Source of the DNA: JBMOGA01 sp049318625
GTDB lineage: Bacteria > Pseudomonadota > Alphaproteobacteria > Rhizobiales > Hyphomicrobiaceae
Length of the DNA: 64,000 nucleotides
NCBI GenBank assembly: GCA_049318625.1
Contig: JBMOGA010000010.1
Span: forward strand, 37,609-101,608
Reading direction: 5' to 3'
The notes beneath the pieces were generated by a model. That model ran no database searches. It saw only the letters and a list, made by a program, of their open reading frames with translations, and was not told where the DNA came from. Shown in pieces: positions 30,326 to 38,193 of this stretch. The position numbers were made by a program, and so were the translations under genes. The first letter of the stretch is position 1, and each line of letters opens with the position of its first letter.

Positions 30326-31078
30326 ATGGAGCGAAACGGCCGCGATGACGACGCCGCTGCGACGCCCCGGCCGGCGCTCGCCCTGGCCGAGGCCGATCCC
30401 GGCAATGATCCGTACTGTCCGATTTCCGGCTCGGCGCCGGATCGGCCATTCGTGATCGCCCAGCTCGGTCAGTCGCTCGACGGCCGCATCGCGACCCTGA
30501 CGGGCGAAAGCCGCTGGATCAACAAGGACGCCGCCCTCGACCACCTTCACCGCCTGCGCGCGCTCGTCGATACCGTCGTGGTCGGCGTTGGCACGGTCGC
30601 CGCCGACGATCCGATGTTGAACGTCCGCCGCGTGCCCGGCCGCCATCCGGCCCGCGTGATCATCGACCCCTCGGGCCGCACCCCGCCGACCGCGCGGTGC
30701 CTCGATGCCGGCGACGGGGTCCGTCGCGTCATCGTCACGACGCCCGAGGCCGATGTGAAATGCGCAGGAGTCGAACTGGTGCGCGTCCCGCGCGGCGCGA
30801 ACGGCGCCATGGAACCGGCCCGCATCGTCGCCGCGCTCGCCGCCGTCGGTTTCCACCGGCTGCTGGTCGAGGGGGGAGCGTCGACCGTCTCGCAGTTCAT
30901 GGACGCTGGCGTCATCGACCGGCTGCACGTTCTGGTCGCACCTGTTATCCTTGGTTCAGGCAAACCGGGTCTCGGCCTCGCGCCGATCGCACGCCTTGCC
31001 GATGCCCGTCGCCCGCGCACGCGCGTCTATGTGCTGGCCGACGGAGACGTGCTGTTCGATTGCGATCTCAGGACCTGA
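30326..31078 (+). CDS. RibD C-terminal-type (dihydrofolate-reductase-like) reductase, stand-alone
   Basis: About 250 residues. The core from about residue 40 is a RibD-C domain: F-V-I-A-Q-L-G-Q-S-L-D-G-R-I-A (substrate and NADPH start), V-G-V-G-T-V-A-A-D-D-P-M-L-N-V-R, the L-L-V-E-G-G-A nucleotide loop and a P-V-I-L-G strand near the end. There is no N-terminal deaminase domain, so this is not full RibD; such single-domain proteins reduce a riboflavin precursor or another pyrimidine-like ketone with NADPH. Start is uncertain: ATG 30326 is taken, GTG 30281 is possible. The next gene begins 11 bases downstream. Confidence 0.8.
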   Translation: MERNGRDDDAAATPRPALALAEADPGNDPYCPISGSAPDRPFVIAQLGQSLDGRIATLTGESRWINKDAALDHLHRLRALVDTVVVGVGTVAADDPMLNVRRVPGRHPARVIIDPSGRTPPTARCLDAGDGVRRVIVTTPEADVKCAGVELVRVPRGANGAMEPARIVAALAAVGFHRLLVEGGASTVSQFMDAGVIDRLHVLVAPVILGSGKPGLGLAPIARLADARRPRTRVYVLADGDVLFDCDLRT

Positions 31079-31089
31079 AGGATTTGGCC

Positions 31090-31668
31090 ATGGCACCGAC
31101 CAAGAAGCAGCCCTTTCACGCTGGCGACACCTACACGCCCAATGCCCGGATGTTCCACTGGGTGACGGTGGGGTTCGTCACCGTACTGGTCATTATCGGT
31201 GTCATCATGACGGGGCGCGCGGAACGCAATATCTGGGACGGCGTCACCAACGGCCTTTATTCGACCCACAAGCTGCTCGGCTTCATGCTGTTCTGGATCA
31301 TGCTGTGGCGGCTGACCAGCCGCTTCCGTACCGGTGTTCCGAGCCCGGTGGCGACCCTGACGCCCATTCAGCGGATCGGCAGCGAGGCCGTCCATTGGGC
31401 GCTCTACGGCCTGCTGTTCGTCGTGCCGCTGCTCGGTTGGCTCGGCGTCTCGATGTACCCGGCGCTCAACATTTTCGGACTGTTCTCGCTGCCGTCGCTC
31501 ACGGGCAAGAGCGATGCCGCGGAAACGGTTCTGTGGATCCACAAGGCGCTGGCCTGGGCGCTTGTCGGGCTCGCCGGCCTGCATATCGCCGCCGCACTGT
31601 TCCATTATTTCGTGCTGAAGGATGGCGTGCTGGCCCGCATGATGCCGTCCGTGCGGCGGAAGTCCTGA
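31090..31668 (+). CDS. Cytochrome b561 family membrane protein
   Basis: 192 residues; GAAGGA lies about 8 bases before the ATG. Four hydrophobic helices with histidines placed as haem b ligands: H23 in M-F-H-W, T-H-K-L-L-G-F, A-V-H-W-A-L, and the last helix G-L-H-I-A-A-A-L-F-H. These proteins move electrons across the inner membrane, for example between quinol and periplasmic acceptors or superoxide. Its tight spacing behind the RibD-C reductase suggests a shared transcript; whether the two act together is unknown. Confidence 0.88.
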   Translation: MAPTKKQPFHAGDTYTPNARMFHWVTVGFVTVLVIIGVIMTGRAERNIWDGVTNGLYSTHKLLGFMLFWIMLWRLTSRFRTGVPSPVATLTPIQRIGSEAVHWALYGLLFVVPLLGWLGVSMYPALNIFGLFSLPSLTGKSDAAETVLWIHKALAWALVGLAGLHIAAALFHYFVLKDGVLARMMPSVRRKS

Positions 31669-31675
31669 CCCCGGC

Positions 31676-33130
31676 TCAGGTGTAGGACGGCGGCGGTACG
31701 AACCCCCCGAGTTCGCGCTCGATCATCCGGGCGACGTGGATGGTCGTGCGGTCGCCGTACTGCGGCCCGACGATCTGCACGCCGACCGGCAGGCCCTTGG
31801 GCGTCAGCCCTGCCGGCGCGATCGTCGACGGCAGATAGGCCAAGCCCGAATAGCCGGCCCAGAACAACTGATCCGTCGTCGGCACGCGCTTGCCGTTGAC
31901 GGTGATCTTGCGGTCGTGGCGCTCGCCCGCGTGGTCGTGCGGCATCGCCGCCGATGCGGCGGCGGGGCAGAGCAGCACGTCCCAGTCCTTGAAGAAATCG
32001 GCCCACGCGAGCCGCATCTGGTGGCGCCGGTTGTTGAGCGCGAGCCAGCCGCGGTGATGCAGTGTCTGTCCGCGCATCATCAGCGACAGATAGCGGTCGT
32101 CGTCGTCCTTGATGCGGCGGGCGGCCGCGCTCGCCTTTTCGAAGGCCGCTTGTGGCATCCGGCCCGAAGTGGCCGCGCGCAGCAGCAGAATGTAGATCCG
32201 GTTGGCCTCGGCCGTATCGAACGCCGGCCGCGCCTTGTAGCTGATCTTGGCGCCCTCCCGGCCGAGCATGCGCGCCACGGCCGAGACACGATCCTGCACC
32301 TCGAGATCGACCTCGGAGCACGGATCGTCCAGCATCACGGCAACGCGCAACTCCGCGACTCGCTCCTTGCGCGGCGGCGGCAGGTCGAGACTCCAGCCCA
32401 CGCCGTCGATATCGTCAGGGCCGGCAACCACCGAGAGCGCGAGATCGAGATCGTCGACGCTGCGCGCCAGCGGTCCGATCACCGAGATGTCGGACGCCGC
32501 CACGACCCCCGGCAGGGCCTGGCCCCGCGGCGTGCAGATGCCCCACGTCGGCTTGTGGCCGAACACGCCGCAGTAGTGCGCCGGATTGCGGATCGAAGCC
32601 CCGATGTCGCTGCCGAGCTCTAGCGCGGACAGTCCGGCGGCGAGTGCCACCGCCGACCCGCCGGACGACCCGCCGGGCGACAGCGTCAGATCCCACGGAT
32701 TGTTGGTCGTGCCGTAGATCACATTGAAGCTCTGCCAGTCGGCCAGATAGATCGGCACGTTGGTCTTGCCGAACACGACGGCGCCGGCCGCCAGCAACCG
32801 GTCGACGGCGATGGCGTTGCGCTTGGCAATGCTGTCCTTGAGCTCCGGCACCCCCCACGTCGTCGCCAGCCCGGCGACGTCGAAGCTTTCCTTGACCGTC
32901 ATCGGCACCCCGGCGAGCGGGCCGACGGCCTCGCCCTTGGCGATCGCCGCGTCGACCGCCCGGGCCCGCTTCTTGGCGCCGGCCGTGTCCATCGCGATCA
33001 CGGCGTTCAGCTCGGTATTGAGCGCCGACACGCGCTTCAGGTGGTGGTCGAGCAGCTCGACGGCGCTGATTTTCTTGCGCCGGACCATCTGGGCGAGCTG
33101 TTTCGCGGTGCGGTAGTGGAGGTTGGTCAT
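31676..33130 (-). CDS. Amidase (amidase-signature family)
   Basis: 484 residues from an ATG at 33130. The Ser-cisSer-Lys triad is readable: Lys80 in M-T-V-K-E-S, Ser155/156 in G-G-S-S-G-G-S-A, and the nucleophile Ser179 in D-I-G-A-S-I-R. The lid and C-terminal regions look complete, ending near the usual family length. These enzymes hydrolyse carboxamides; no GatB or GatC gene is adjacent and the start lacks the GatA pattern, so it is not taken as the tRNA amidotransferase subunit. It ends 7 bases from the convergent cytochrome gene. Confidence 0.9.
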   Translation of the reverse strand: MTNLHYRTAKQLAQMVRRKKISAVELLDHHLKRVSALNTELNAVIAMDTAGAKKRARAVDAAIAKGEAVGPLAGVPMTVKESFDVAGLATTWGVPELKDSIAKRNAIAVDRLLAAGAVVFGKTNVPIYLADWQSFNVIYGTTNNPWDLTLSPGGSSGGSAVALAAGLSALELGSDIGASIRNPAHYCGVFGHKPTWGICTPRGQALPGVVAASDISVIGPLARSVDDLDLALSVVAGPDDIDGVGWSLDLPPPRKERVAELRVAVMLDDPCSEVDLEVQDRVSAVARMLGREGAKISYKARPAFDTAEANRIYILLLRAATSGRMPQAAFEKASAAARRIKDDDDRYLSLMMRGQTLHHRGWLALNNRRHQMRLAWADFFKDWDVLLCPAAASAAMPHDHAGERHDRKITVNGKRVPTTDQLFWAGYSGLAYLPSTIAPAGLTPKGLPVGVQIVGPQYGDRTTIHVARMIERELGGFVPPPSYT

Positions 33131-33231
33131 GGCGGCCTGTCCGGGTGGTGGGTCTCGAGGGCAAGGCGCTCCGATGGTGCCCTCTCGCCGCCGCGCCGTC
33201 GAGATCCCCCCGCGATCCGCCGCAGGCCCGG

Positions 33232-34311
33232 TTACCTGAAATGCTTGCTGAGCTTGAGGCCCTGCGCCTGATAGTTGCTCCCGAGGTCGCGGCCATAGAG
33301 CACCTCGGGCACCTCGGTCATGTGCTCGTAGATCAGTCGTCCGACGATCTGGCCGTCTTCGAGGATGAACGGCACCTTGTGGCTGCGCACCTCCAACACC
33401 GCGCGCGAGCCGGCGCCCCCGGCCGCCGCGTGCCCGAAGCCCGGATCGAAGAATCCGGCGTAATGCACGCGGAACTCGCCGACCAATGGATTGAACGGCA
33501 CCATTTCGGCGGCGTGGGTCGGCGGCACGTGCACAGCCTCCTTGGAGGCCAGGATGTAGAACTGGTCCGGATCCAGCACCAGCCGCGGCGCGCCGCTGAT
33601 CTGGATCTCTTCCCAGTAATCGCGCACCGGGCAGGCGCCGACAGCGTCGACGTCGACCAGTCCGGTATGCCGCTTGGCGCGGTAGCCGATCACGCCGTCG
33701 GCGCCGCCCTTGAGATCGACCGAGAGCGCGATCCCGTGCGCGATGTCGGCATGCTCGGCCGAGACGAGATGCTCGCGCCGCTGCAACTCCGCGAGCGCGG
33801 TGTCGTCGTCGAGGGCGGGGCCGCAGCGGAAGCGGATCTGCGACAGCCGGCTGCCCTTGCGCACCAGCACGGGGAACGTCTGCGGGCAGATCTCGGCATA
33901 GAGCGGGCCGCTGTACCCGGCCGGGACCTGATCGAAGGCGCCGACTCCGTCCGCGATGACGCGGGTGAACACGTCGATGCGCCCGGTCGAACTCTTCGGG
34001 TTCGTCGCGGCCGAAAGCTCGGCCGGCAGGGCGAGGCTCTCCATCAGCGGCACGACGTAGACGCAACCCGTCTCCAGCACCGCGCCGGTCGACAGGTCGA
34101 TGGCGTGCAGCGCGAAGTCGTCGAGCTTGGCCGCGACCTTGGCCCCCGGCCCCGGCAGGAAGCTCGCGCGCACGCGGTAGGCCACGGCGCCGAGGCGCAG
34201 ATCGATGCTGGCCGGCTGGAGCTGCCCGGGGAGCGCCGGCTCGGCAAGCCGCAACGCCCGGGTGTCGATCAAATGGCGGATAGCCTGGATCGGCAGAATG
34301 CCCGTCGTCAT
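33232..34311 (-). CDS. dcd: 2'-deoxycytidine 5'-triphosphate deaminase, long alphaproteobacterial form
   Basis: 359 residues, about twice the length of E. coli Dcd, as in Rhizobiales enzymes that carry two DCD/dUTPase-like halves. First half: L-Q-P-A-S-I-D-L-R-L-G (substrate strand) and N-P-K-S-S-T-G-R-I-D (phosphate loop, in E. coli S-S-L-A-R). Second half: H-Y-A-G-F-F-D-P-G-F-G-H. It deaminates dCTP to dUTP, supplying dUMP for thymidylate. It is divergent from metZ with the riboswitch between, a gene order I recall from Rhizobiales. Confidence 0.9.
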   Translation of the reverse strand: MTTGILPIQAIRHLIDTRALRLAEPALPGQLQPASIDLRLGAVAYRVRASFLPGPGAKVAAKLDDFALHAIDLSTGAVLETGCVYVVPLMESLALPAELSAATNPKSSTGRIDVFTRVIADGVGAFDQVPAGYSGPLYAEICPQTFPVLVRKGSRLSQIRFRCGPALDDDTALAELQRREHLVSAEHADIAHGIALSVDLKGGADGVIGYRAKRHTGLVDVDAVGACPVRDYWEEIQISGAPRLVLDPDQFYILASKEAVHVPPTHAAEMVPFNPLVGEFRVHYAGFFDPGFGHAAAGGAGSRAVLEVRSHKVPFILEDGQIVGRLIYEHMTEVPEVLYGRDLGSNYQAQGLKLSKHFR

Positions 34312-34390
34312 GGGTCGATCTCCATGCCGTCGCCCAGGCGCTCCGGGCGACGCCGCTTGCGGTCGTCAGCGCTTAGACCAAACTCTGCCC

Positions 34391-34419
34391 TTGACGCCAA
34401 GCGCCGGGTCGACGTAATC
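34391..34419 (+). promoter_or_regulatory. Promoter of metZ
   Basis: TTGACG (34391-34396), exactly 17 bases, then GTAATC (34414-34419). A start near 34426 would place the first transcribed base at the 5' edge of the SAM-II aptamer, which makes this promoter convincing. Confidence 0.75.
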
Positions 34420-34426
34420 CACGCGC

Positions 34427-34482
34427 CCGTGGTGATTTGCCGGCCGGCTTGCAGCCACGTTAAACAACTCGCTAAAGGGCCG
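34427..34482 (+). ncRNA. SAM-II riboswitch (metA/metZ-type leader)
   Basis: The sequence matches the SAM-II consensus: P1 arms CGTGG (34428-34432) and CCACG (34455-34459), conserved TGATTT right after the first arm, GCTTGCAGCCACG in the middle, and GCTAAAGG (34471-34478) forming the pseudoknot side. SAM-II aptamers are typical of alphaproteobacterial methionine genes and shut off the downstream gene when S-adenosylmethionine is abundant, usually by hiding the ribosome site. The metZ ribosome site is about 60 bases downstream. Confidence 0.92.
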
Positions 34483-34556
34483 CGCGCGACCCCGGACCCG
34501 GAACGTGCGCCGCTCCATGCGGCTGCTCGGCCGGGTCGATTGTTGAGGAGCGCGCG

Positions 34557-35750
34557 ATGTCCGAGAGCCCGAAGTGGCAGCCGGAAACGAACCTGGTGCA
34601 TGGCGGAACGTTGAGGTCCGGCTTCGGCGAGACCTCCGAGGCTCTTTTTCTGACCCAGGGTTACGTCTACGCGTCCGCCGAGCAGGCCGAGGCGCGCTTC
34701 AAGGACGAAGACCCGGGCTTCATCTACTCCCGCTTCTCCAATCCGACGGTCGCCATGTTCGAGGAGCGTATGCGGCTCCTCGAGGGTGCGGAGGCCGCGC
34801 GCGCCACCGCGACCGGCATGGCCGCGGTGACCAGCGCCATGCTGGCCTACCTGAAGGCCGGTGACCACGTCGTCGCCGCGCGCGCGCTGTTCGGTTCCTG
34901 CCGCTACGTCGTCGAGGATCTGTGTCCCCGCTTCGGCATCACGTCGACGTTGATCGACGGCGCCGATCTCGATGCCTGGCGCTGTGCGATGCGTCCGAAC
35001 ACGAAGGTCTGCTTTTTCGAGACCCCGGCCAATCCCACGCTCGACCTCGTCGATATCCGCGCGGTATCCGAGATCGCGCACGCCCATGGCGCCATCGTCG
35101 TCGTCGACAACGTGTTCGCCACACCCATCCTGCAGAAGCCACTGGCGCTCGGCGCCGACGTGGTCGTTTACTCGGCAACCAAACACATCGACGGGCAGGG
35201 GCGTTGTCTCGGCGGCGTGGTGTTGTCGTCCGAGAAGTTCCTCAAGGACCACTTGCACACCTTCCTGCGCCAGACCGGGCCGTCGCTGAGCCCGTTCAAC
35301 GCCTGGGTGATGCTGAAGGGCCTCGAGACGCTGGCGCTCCGGGTCCGCGCACAAACGGCAAGTGCGGCCCGCGTCGCCGACTATCTGGCCACCCGCCCCG
35401 GCGTGACCCGTGTTCTGTACTGCGGCCGTCCGGATCATCCGCAGGCCGCGTTGGCGAAAGCCCAGATGACCGCCGGCGGCCAGGTGGTGACATTCGAGCT
35501 TGGCGGCGGAAAGCCGGCCGCCTTCCGGTTCCTCAACGCGCTCCGGCTGATCCTGATCTCCAACAATCTCGGCGATGCCAAGAGCCTAGTCACCCACCCT
35601 TCGACGACGACGCATCAGCGTCTCAAGCTCGAGCAACGCGCCGAGCTTGGCATCAGCGACGGCATGGTCCGCCTTTCGGTGGGTCTCGAGGCCGTGGACG
35701 ACCTGCTCGCCGATCTCGACGGCGCGCTGGCGGCTGCGGCACGCGCTTAA
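34557..35750 (+). CDS. metZ: O-succinylhomoserine sulfhydrylase
   Basis: 397 residues of the Cys/Met-metabolism PLP family; GAGGAG lies shortly before the ATG. PLP Lys209 sits in Y-S-A-T-K-H-I-D-G, the Y-S-R-F-S-N-P-T phosphate-region motif is at about 57-64, and S-L-V-T-H-P-S-T-T-T-H near the C-terminus binds the substrate carboxylate. It joins O-succinylhomoserine with sulfide to give homocysteine, direct sulfhydrylation for methionine synthesis. The SAM-II riboswitch in its leader supports this assignment over cystathionine gamma-synthase. Its stop overlaps the end of the convergent gene. Confidence 0.93.
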   Translation: MSESPKWQPETNLVHGGTLRSGFGETSEALFLTQGYVYASAEQAEARFKDEDPGFIYSRFSNPTVAMFEERMRLLEGAEAARATATGMAAVTSAMLAYLKAGDHVVAARALFGSCRYVVEDLCPRFGITSTLIDGADLDAWRCAMRPNTKVCFFETPANPTLDLVDIRAVSEIAHAHGAIVVVDNVFATPILQKPLALGADVVVYSATKHIDGQGRCLGGVVLSSEKFLKDHLHTFLRQTGPSLSPFNAWVMLKGLETLALRVRAQTASAARVADYLATRPGVTRVLYCGRPDHPQAALAKAQMTAGGQVVTFELGGGKPAAFRFLNALRLILISNNLGDAKSLVTHPSTTTHQRLKLEQRAELGISDGMVRLSVGLEAVDDLLADLDGALAAAARA

Positions 35751-36355
35751 GGAGCGAGCACGCGATAGGCCATGACGACGCGCACGCCGGCCGACACGTA
35801 GCACATGGCCGCCATCAGGCCGGCGAGCCAGGGGAAGTAATCGGGGAACAGGCAGAACAGGACGAAAAAGGCGATCGTCTCGGCGCCTTCGACCAGCCCG
35901 GTCATGTAGAACAGCGATTTCTGGCCCTGGGCCGCGGTCTCGATGTTGCGTTTCGCGGCCATGATGGCGAACGCCAGGAACGACGAGCCGTTGGCGAAGA
36001 AACTCGACACCAGAATGGCCGCGGCCACGCCGTTGCGGCCCGGATCGAGAATGGCGAAGCCCACCGGAACCAGCCCGTAGAACCAGAAGTCCAGGGTGAT
36101 GTCGAGAAAGCCGCCGCGATCCGTCTTGGCGGTGGCCCGGGCGATGGCGCCGTCGAGACCATCGGCCAGCCGCCCGGCCAAGATCAGCCCCAACCCGGCC
36201 AGCGGCGCGCCAAGCGCGATCGCGACCACGGCGGCGACGCCGAACGCGAAGGAGGCCATCGTCACCTGGTCCGCGCGGACCCCGAGATCGGCCAGCCAGC
36301 GGCCGAGAGCATTGAGTGGCGGATCGATGCGCAGCCTTACGTACGGATCGATCAT
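35747..36355 (-). CDS. CDP-alcohol phosphatidyltransferase family membrane enzyme
   Basis: 202 residues with about six hydrophobic helices. The catalytic signature D-G-L-D-G-A-I-A-R, then G-G-F-L-D-I-T-L-D, matches D-x2-D-G-x2-A-R-(x7)-G-x3-D-x3-D and binds metal and CDP. Enzymes of this family transfer a phosphatidyl or other phospho group from CDP-diacylglycerol or a CDP-alcohol to a hydroxyl acceptor in the inner membrane. It is too general to name PgsA or PssA; no lipid gene is adjacent. It overlaps metZ tail-to-tail by 4 bases. Confidence 0.88.
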   Translation of the reverse strand: MIDPYVRLRIDPPLNALGRWLADLGVRADQVTMASFAFGVAAVVAIALGAPLAGLGLILAGRLADGLDGAIARATAKTDRGGFLDITLDFWFYGLVPVGFAILDPGRNGVAAAILVSSFFANGSSFLAFAIMAAKRNIETAAQGQKSLFYMTGLVEGAETIAFFVLFCLFPDYFPWLAGLMAAMCYVSAGVRVVMAYRVLAP

Positions 36356-36504
36356 GGACCCCCTCGCGCGATCATGGTGCTACGGCTGCGTATTAGCCAA
36401 CTCTCATGACAAACGGGCGCGGCCTTAGTGGCGGGCCTGCCAGCCCCTCGAACATGGGCCAAGCCGACATTGACCTTCTGCAGGCTTTGTTGTTCAGTTT
36501 CCCC

Positions 36505-36930
36505 ATGCCAGCCGCTCCCGACCGTGCCAACGAGGCTACCTATACCGCGACGACTCGCGGGATTCGCGTGCGCGTGCTGCCACAGTTTCTCGAGAACCAG
36601 TCCGAGCCCGACGAGGGCCGGTTCGTCTGGGCCTACACGATCGAAATCGCCAACGAGAGTGATGAGACGGTGCAGTTGAAGTCTCGCCATTGGCGCATCA
36701 CCGACGGGTTGGGTCGAGTCGAGGAGGTGCGCGGGCCGGGCGTGGTCGGCGAGACGCCGGTCCTTGGCCCGGGTGAGTCGTTCAGTTACACGTCGGGCTG
36801 CCCCCTCCACACGCCGACCGGGATCATGGCCGGCACCTACCAGATGGTGACCGACGACGGCCGCGCCTTCGATGTGCAGATCCCGGCGTTCTCACTCGAC
36901 AGTCCCTACACCACGCGCACTCTGAATTGA
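36505..36930 (+). CDS. apaG: ApaG family protein
   Basis: About 141 residues from the ATG at 36505, the start that fits the family's usual length of about 130. Family marks are Y-T-A-T-T-R-G-I-R-V, F-V-W-A-Y-T-I-E-I, L-K-S-R-H-W-R-I-T-D and G-x-P-V-L-x-P-G-E-S-F-x-Y-T-S-G-x-P-L. The fold is a fibronectin-III-like sandwich; linked by genetics to Co2+ resistance and Ap4A metabolism, true function unknown. No good ribosome site is seen here; an ATG at 36406 would add 33 residues and follows TATTAG by 9 bases, so a leaderless transcript is possible. argE follows 17 bases later. Confidence 0.88.
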   Translation: MPAAPDRANEATYTATTRGIRVRVLPQFLENQSEPDEGRFVWAYTIEIANESDETVQLKSRHWRITDGLGRVEEVRGPGVVGETPVLGPGESFSYTSGCPLHTPTGIMAGTYQMVTDDGRAFDVQIPAFSLDSPYTTRTLN

Positions 36931-36947
36931 GTTTTCCGGAGACCCCT

Positions 36948-38108
36948 ATGACGGCGTCCGCCTCGCCGAAGGACTTGCTCGCCCAACTCGTCTCGTTCGA
37001 CACCGTCAGTGATCGCAGCAACATCCCGCTGATCGAGTGGGTCCGGTCCTATCTCGAAAGCCACGGCGTCGAGAGCCATCTCGTGCCGACCAGCGATGGC
37101 ACCAAGGCCAGTTTGTTCGCAACCGTCGGGCCCAGCGGTGTCGGCGGTATCGGCCTCTCGGGCCATACCGATGTCGTGCCGGTTATCGGTCAGACCTGGC
37201 GCACCGAGCCGTTCCGATTGACCGAGGATGGTGACCGGCTTTACGGCCGTGGCACGTCGGACATGAAGGGCTTCATCGCGTGCATCCTCGCCGCGGTCCC
37301 CGAACTCAAGCGCCGCAAGCTCGCGGTGCCGTTCCACATCATTCTGTCCTACGACGAGGAGATCGGCTGCACCGGTGTCCGGCCGATGATCGCAGAGTTC
37401 GGCAGAGCGATCACCCAACCCCGCTGTGTGATCGTCGGCGAGCCCACCAACATGACGGTGGTCGATGCCCACAAGGGGCCGGTGCGCTGGCGCGTCGAAC
37501 TGCACGGCCGGCCGGCGCATTCGAGCATGGCGCACCTCGGGGTCAACACCATCACGTACGCCGGCCGGTTGCTCGGCGAGCTGGAACGGATCGAGCAGGA
37601 CCTCAAGGCCCTGCCGCCCAATCCGCGCTTCGATCCGCCCTACACGACGCTTCAGGTCACCCGCATCGAAGGCGGCGTTGCGAGCAACATCGTGCCGCAG
37701 GATTGCTGGTTCGGCTGGGAGATCCGCGCCCTGCCGGGGTGCGACCACCTGGCCATCGAACGACGGCTCAGGACCTTCGCCGAGGCCCACTGCCTGCCGC
37801 AGATGCGGGCGGTGGCGCCCGAAGCCGACATCCGCATCGCCATCACCAACGAGGTGCCGGCCTTTGCGGCGGATCCAGGGTCCGAAGTGGTCGCGATCGC
37901 CTTACGCGCGGCTGAGGCCAACGAGACGTTCGCCGTCTCCTACGCAACCGAGGCGAGCCTGTTCCATCGCGCCGGTCCGCCGACGGTGATCTGCGGCCCC
38001 GGCGACATCGCCCAGGCGCACACGGCGAATGAATGGATCGCGACCAGTCAGCTCGACGCCTGCATGCGCTTCGTGCGCCGGCTGGCGGACTGGGCGGAGA
38101 CCGGCTGA
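36948..38108 (+). CDS. argE: Acetylornithine deacetylase
   Basis: 386 residues; GGAG lies 8 bases before the ATG. An M20 metallopeptidase-type enzyme with two-metal ligands readable: H73 and D75 in S-G-H-T-D-V-V-P, D105 in G-R-G-T-S-D-M-K-G, E137/E138 in S-Y-D-E-E-I-G-C-T-G, and the C-terminal His in A-Q-A-H-T-A-N-E. The C-T-G-V motif and dimerisation domain (H-G-R-P-A-H-S-S) are those of ArgE rather than DapE. It removes acetate from N-acetylornithine to give ornithine for arginine synthesis. Probably co-transcribed with apaG. Confidence 0.9.
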   Translation: MTASASPKDLLAQLVSFDTVSDRSNIPLIEWVRSYLESHGVESHLVPTSDGTKASLFATVGPSGVGGIGLSGHTDVVPVIGQTWRTEPFRLTEDGDRLYGRGTSDMKGFIACILAAVPELKRRKLAVPFHIILSYDEEIGCTGVRPMIAEFGRAITQPRCVIVGEPTNMTVVDAHKGPVRWRVELHGRPAHSSMAHLGVNTITYAGRLLGELERIEQDLKALPPNPRFDPPYTTLQVTRIEGGVASNIVPQDCWFGWEIRALPGCDHLAIERRLRTFAEAHCLPQMRAVAPEADIRIAITNEVPAFAADPGSEVVAIALRAAEANETFAVSYATEASLFHRAGPPTVICGPGDIAQAHTANEWIATSQLDACMRFVRRLADWAETG

Positions 38109-38151
38109 GAAGGCCCGGTCTCGGGGGGGGGCTACGCCGGCCGCCGCTTCG

Positions 38152-38175
38152 CCGAGGGACGCTGGCGTCCCTCGG
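38152..38175. terminator. Strong inverted repeat between convergent argE and clpA
   Basis: Perfect 10-base arms CCGAGGGACG and CGTCCCTCGG (38152-38161, 38166-38175) with loop CTGG, followed by TCTT. Placed between two converging genes, it likely ends transcripts from both sides though the T-run is short. A run of nine G lies just upstream (38123-38131). Confidence 0.6.
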
Positions 38176-38193
38176 TCTTGGCATAAAACGGCG

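Noticed and set aside
31676..34066. 796-codon frame extending the amidase upstream over dcd
   Set aside because: The part beyond 33130 lies in the wrong frame of dcd and looks like a shadow.
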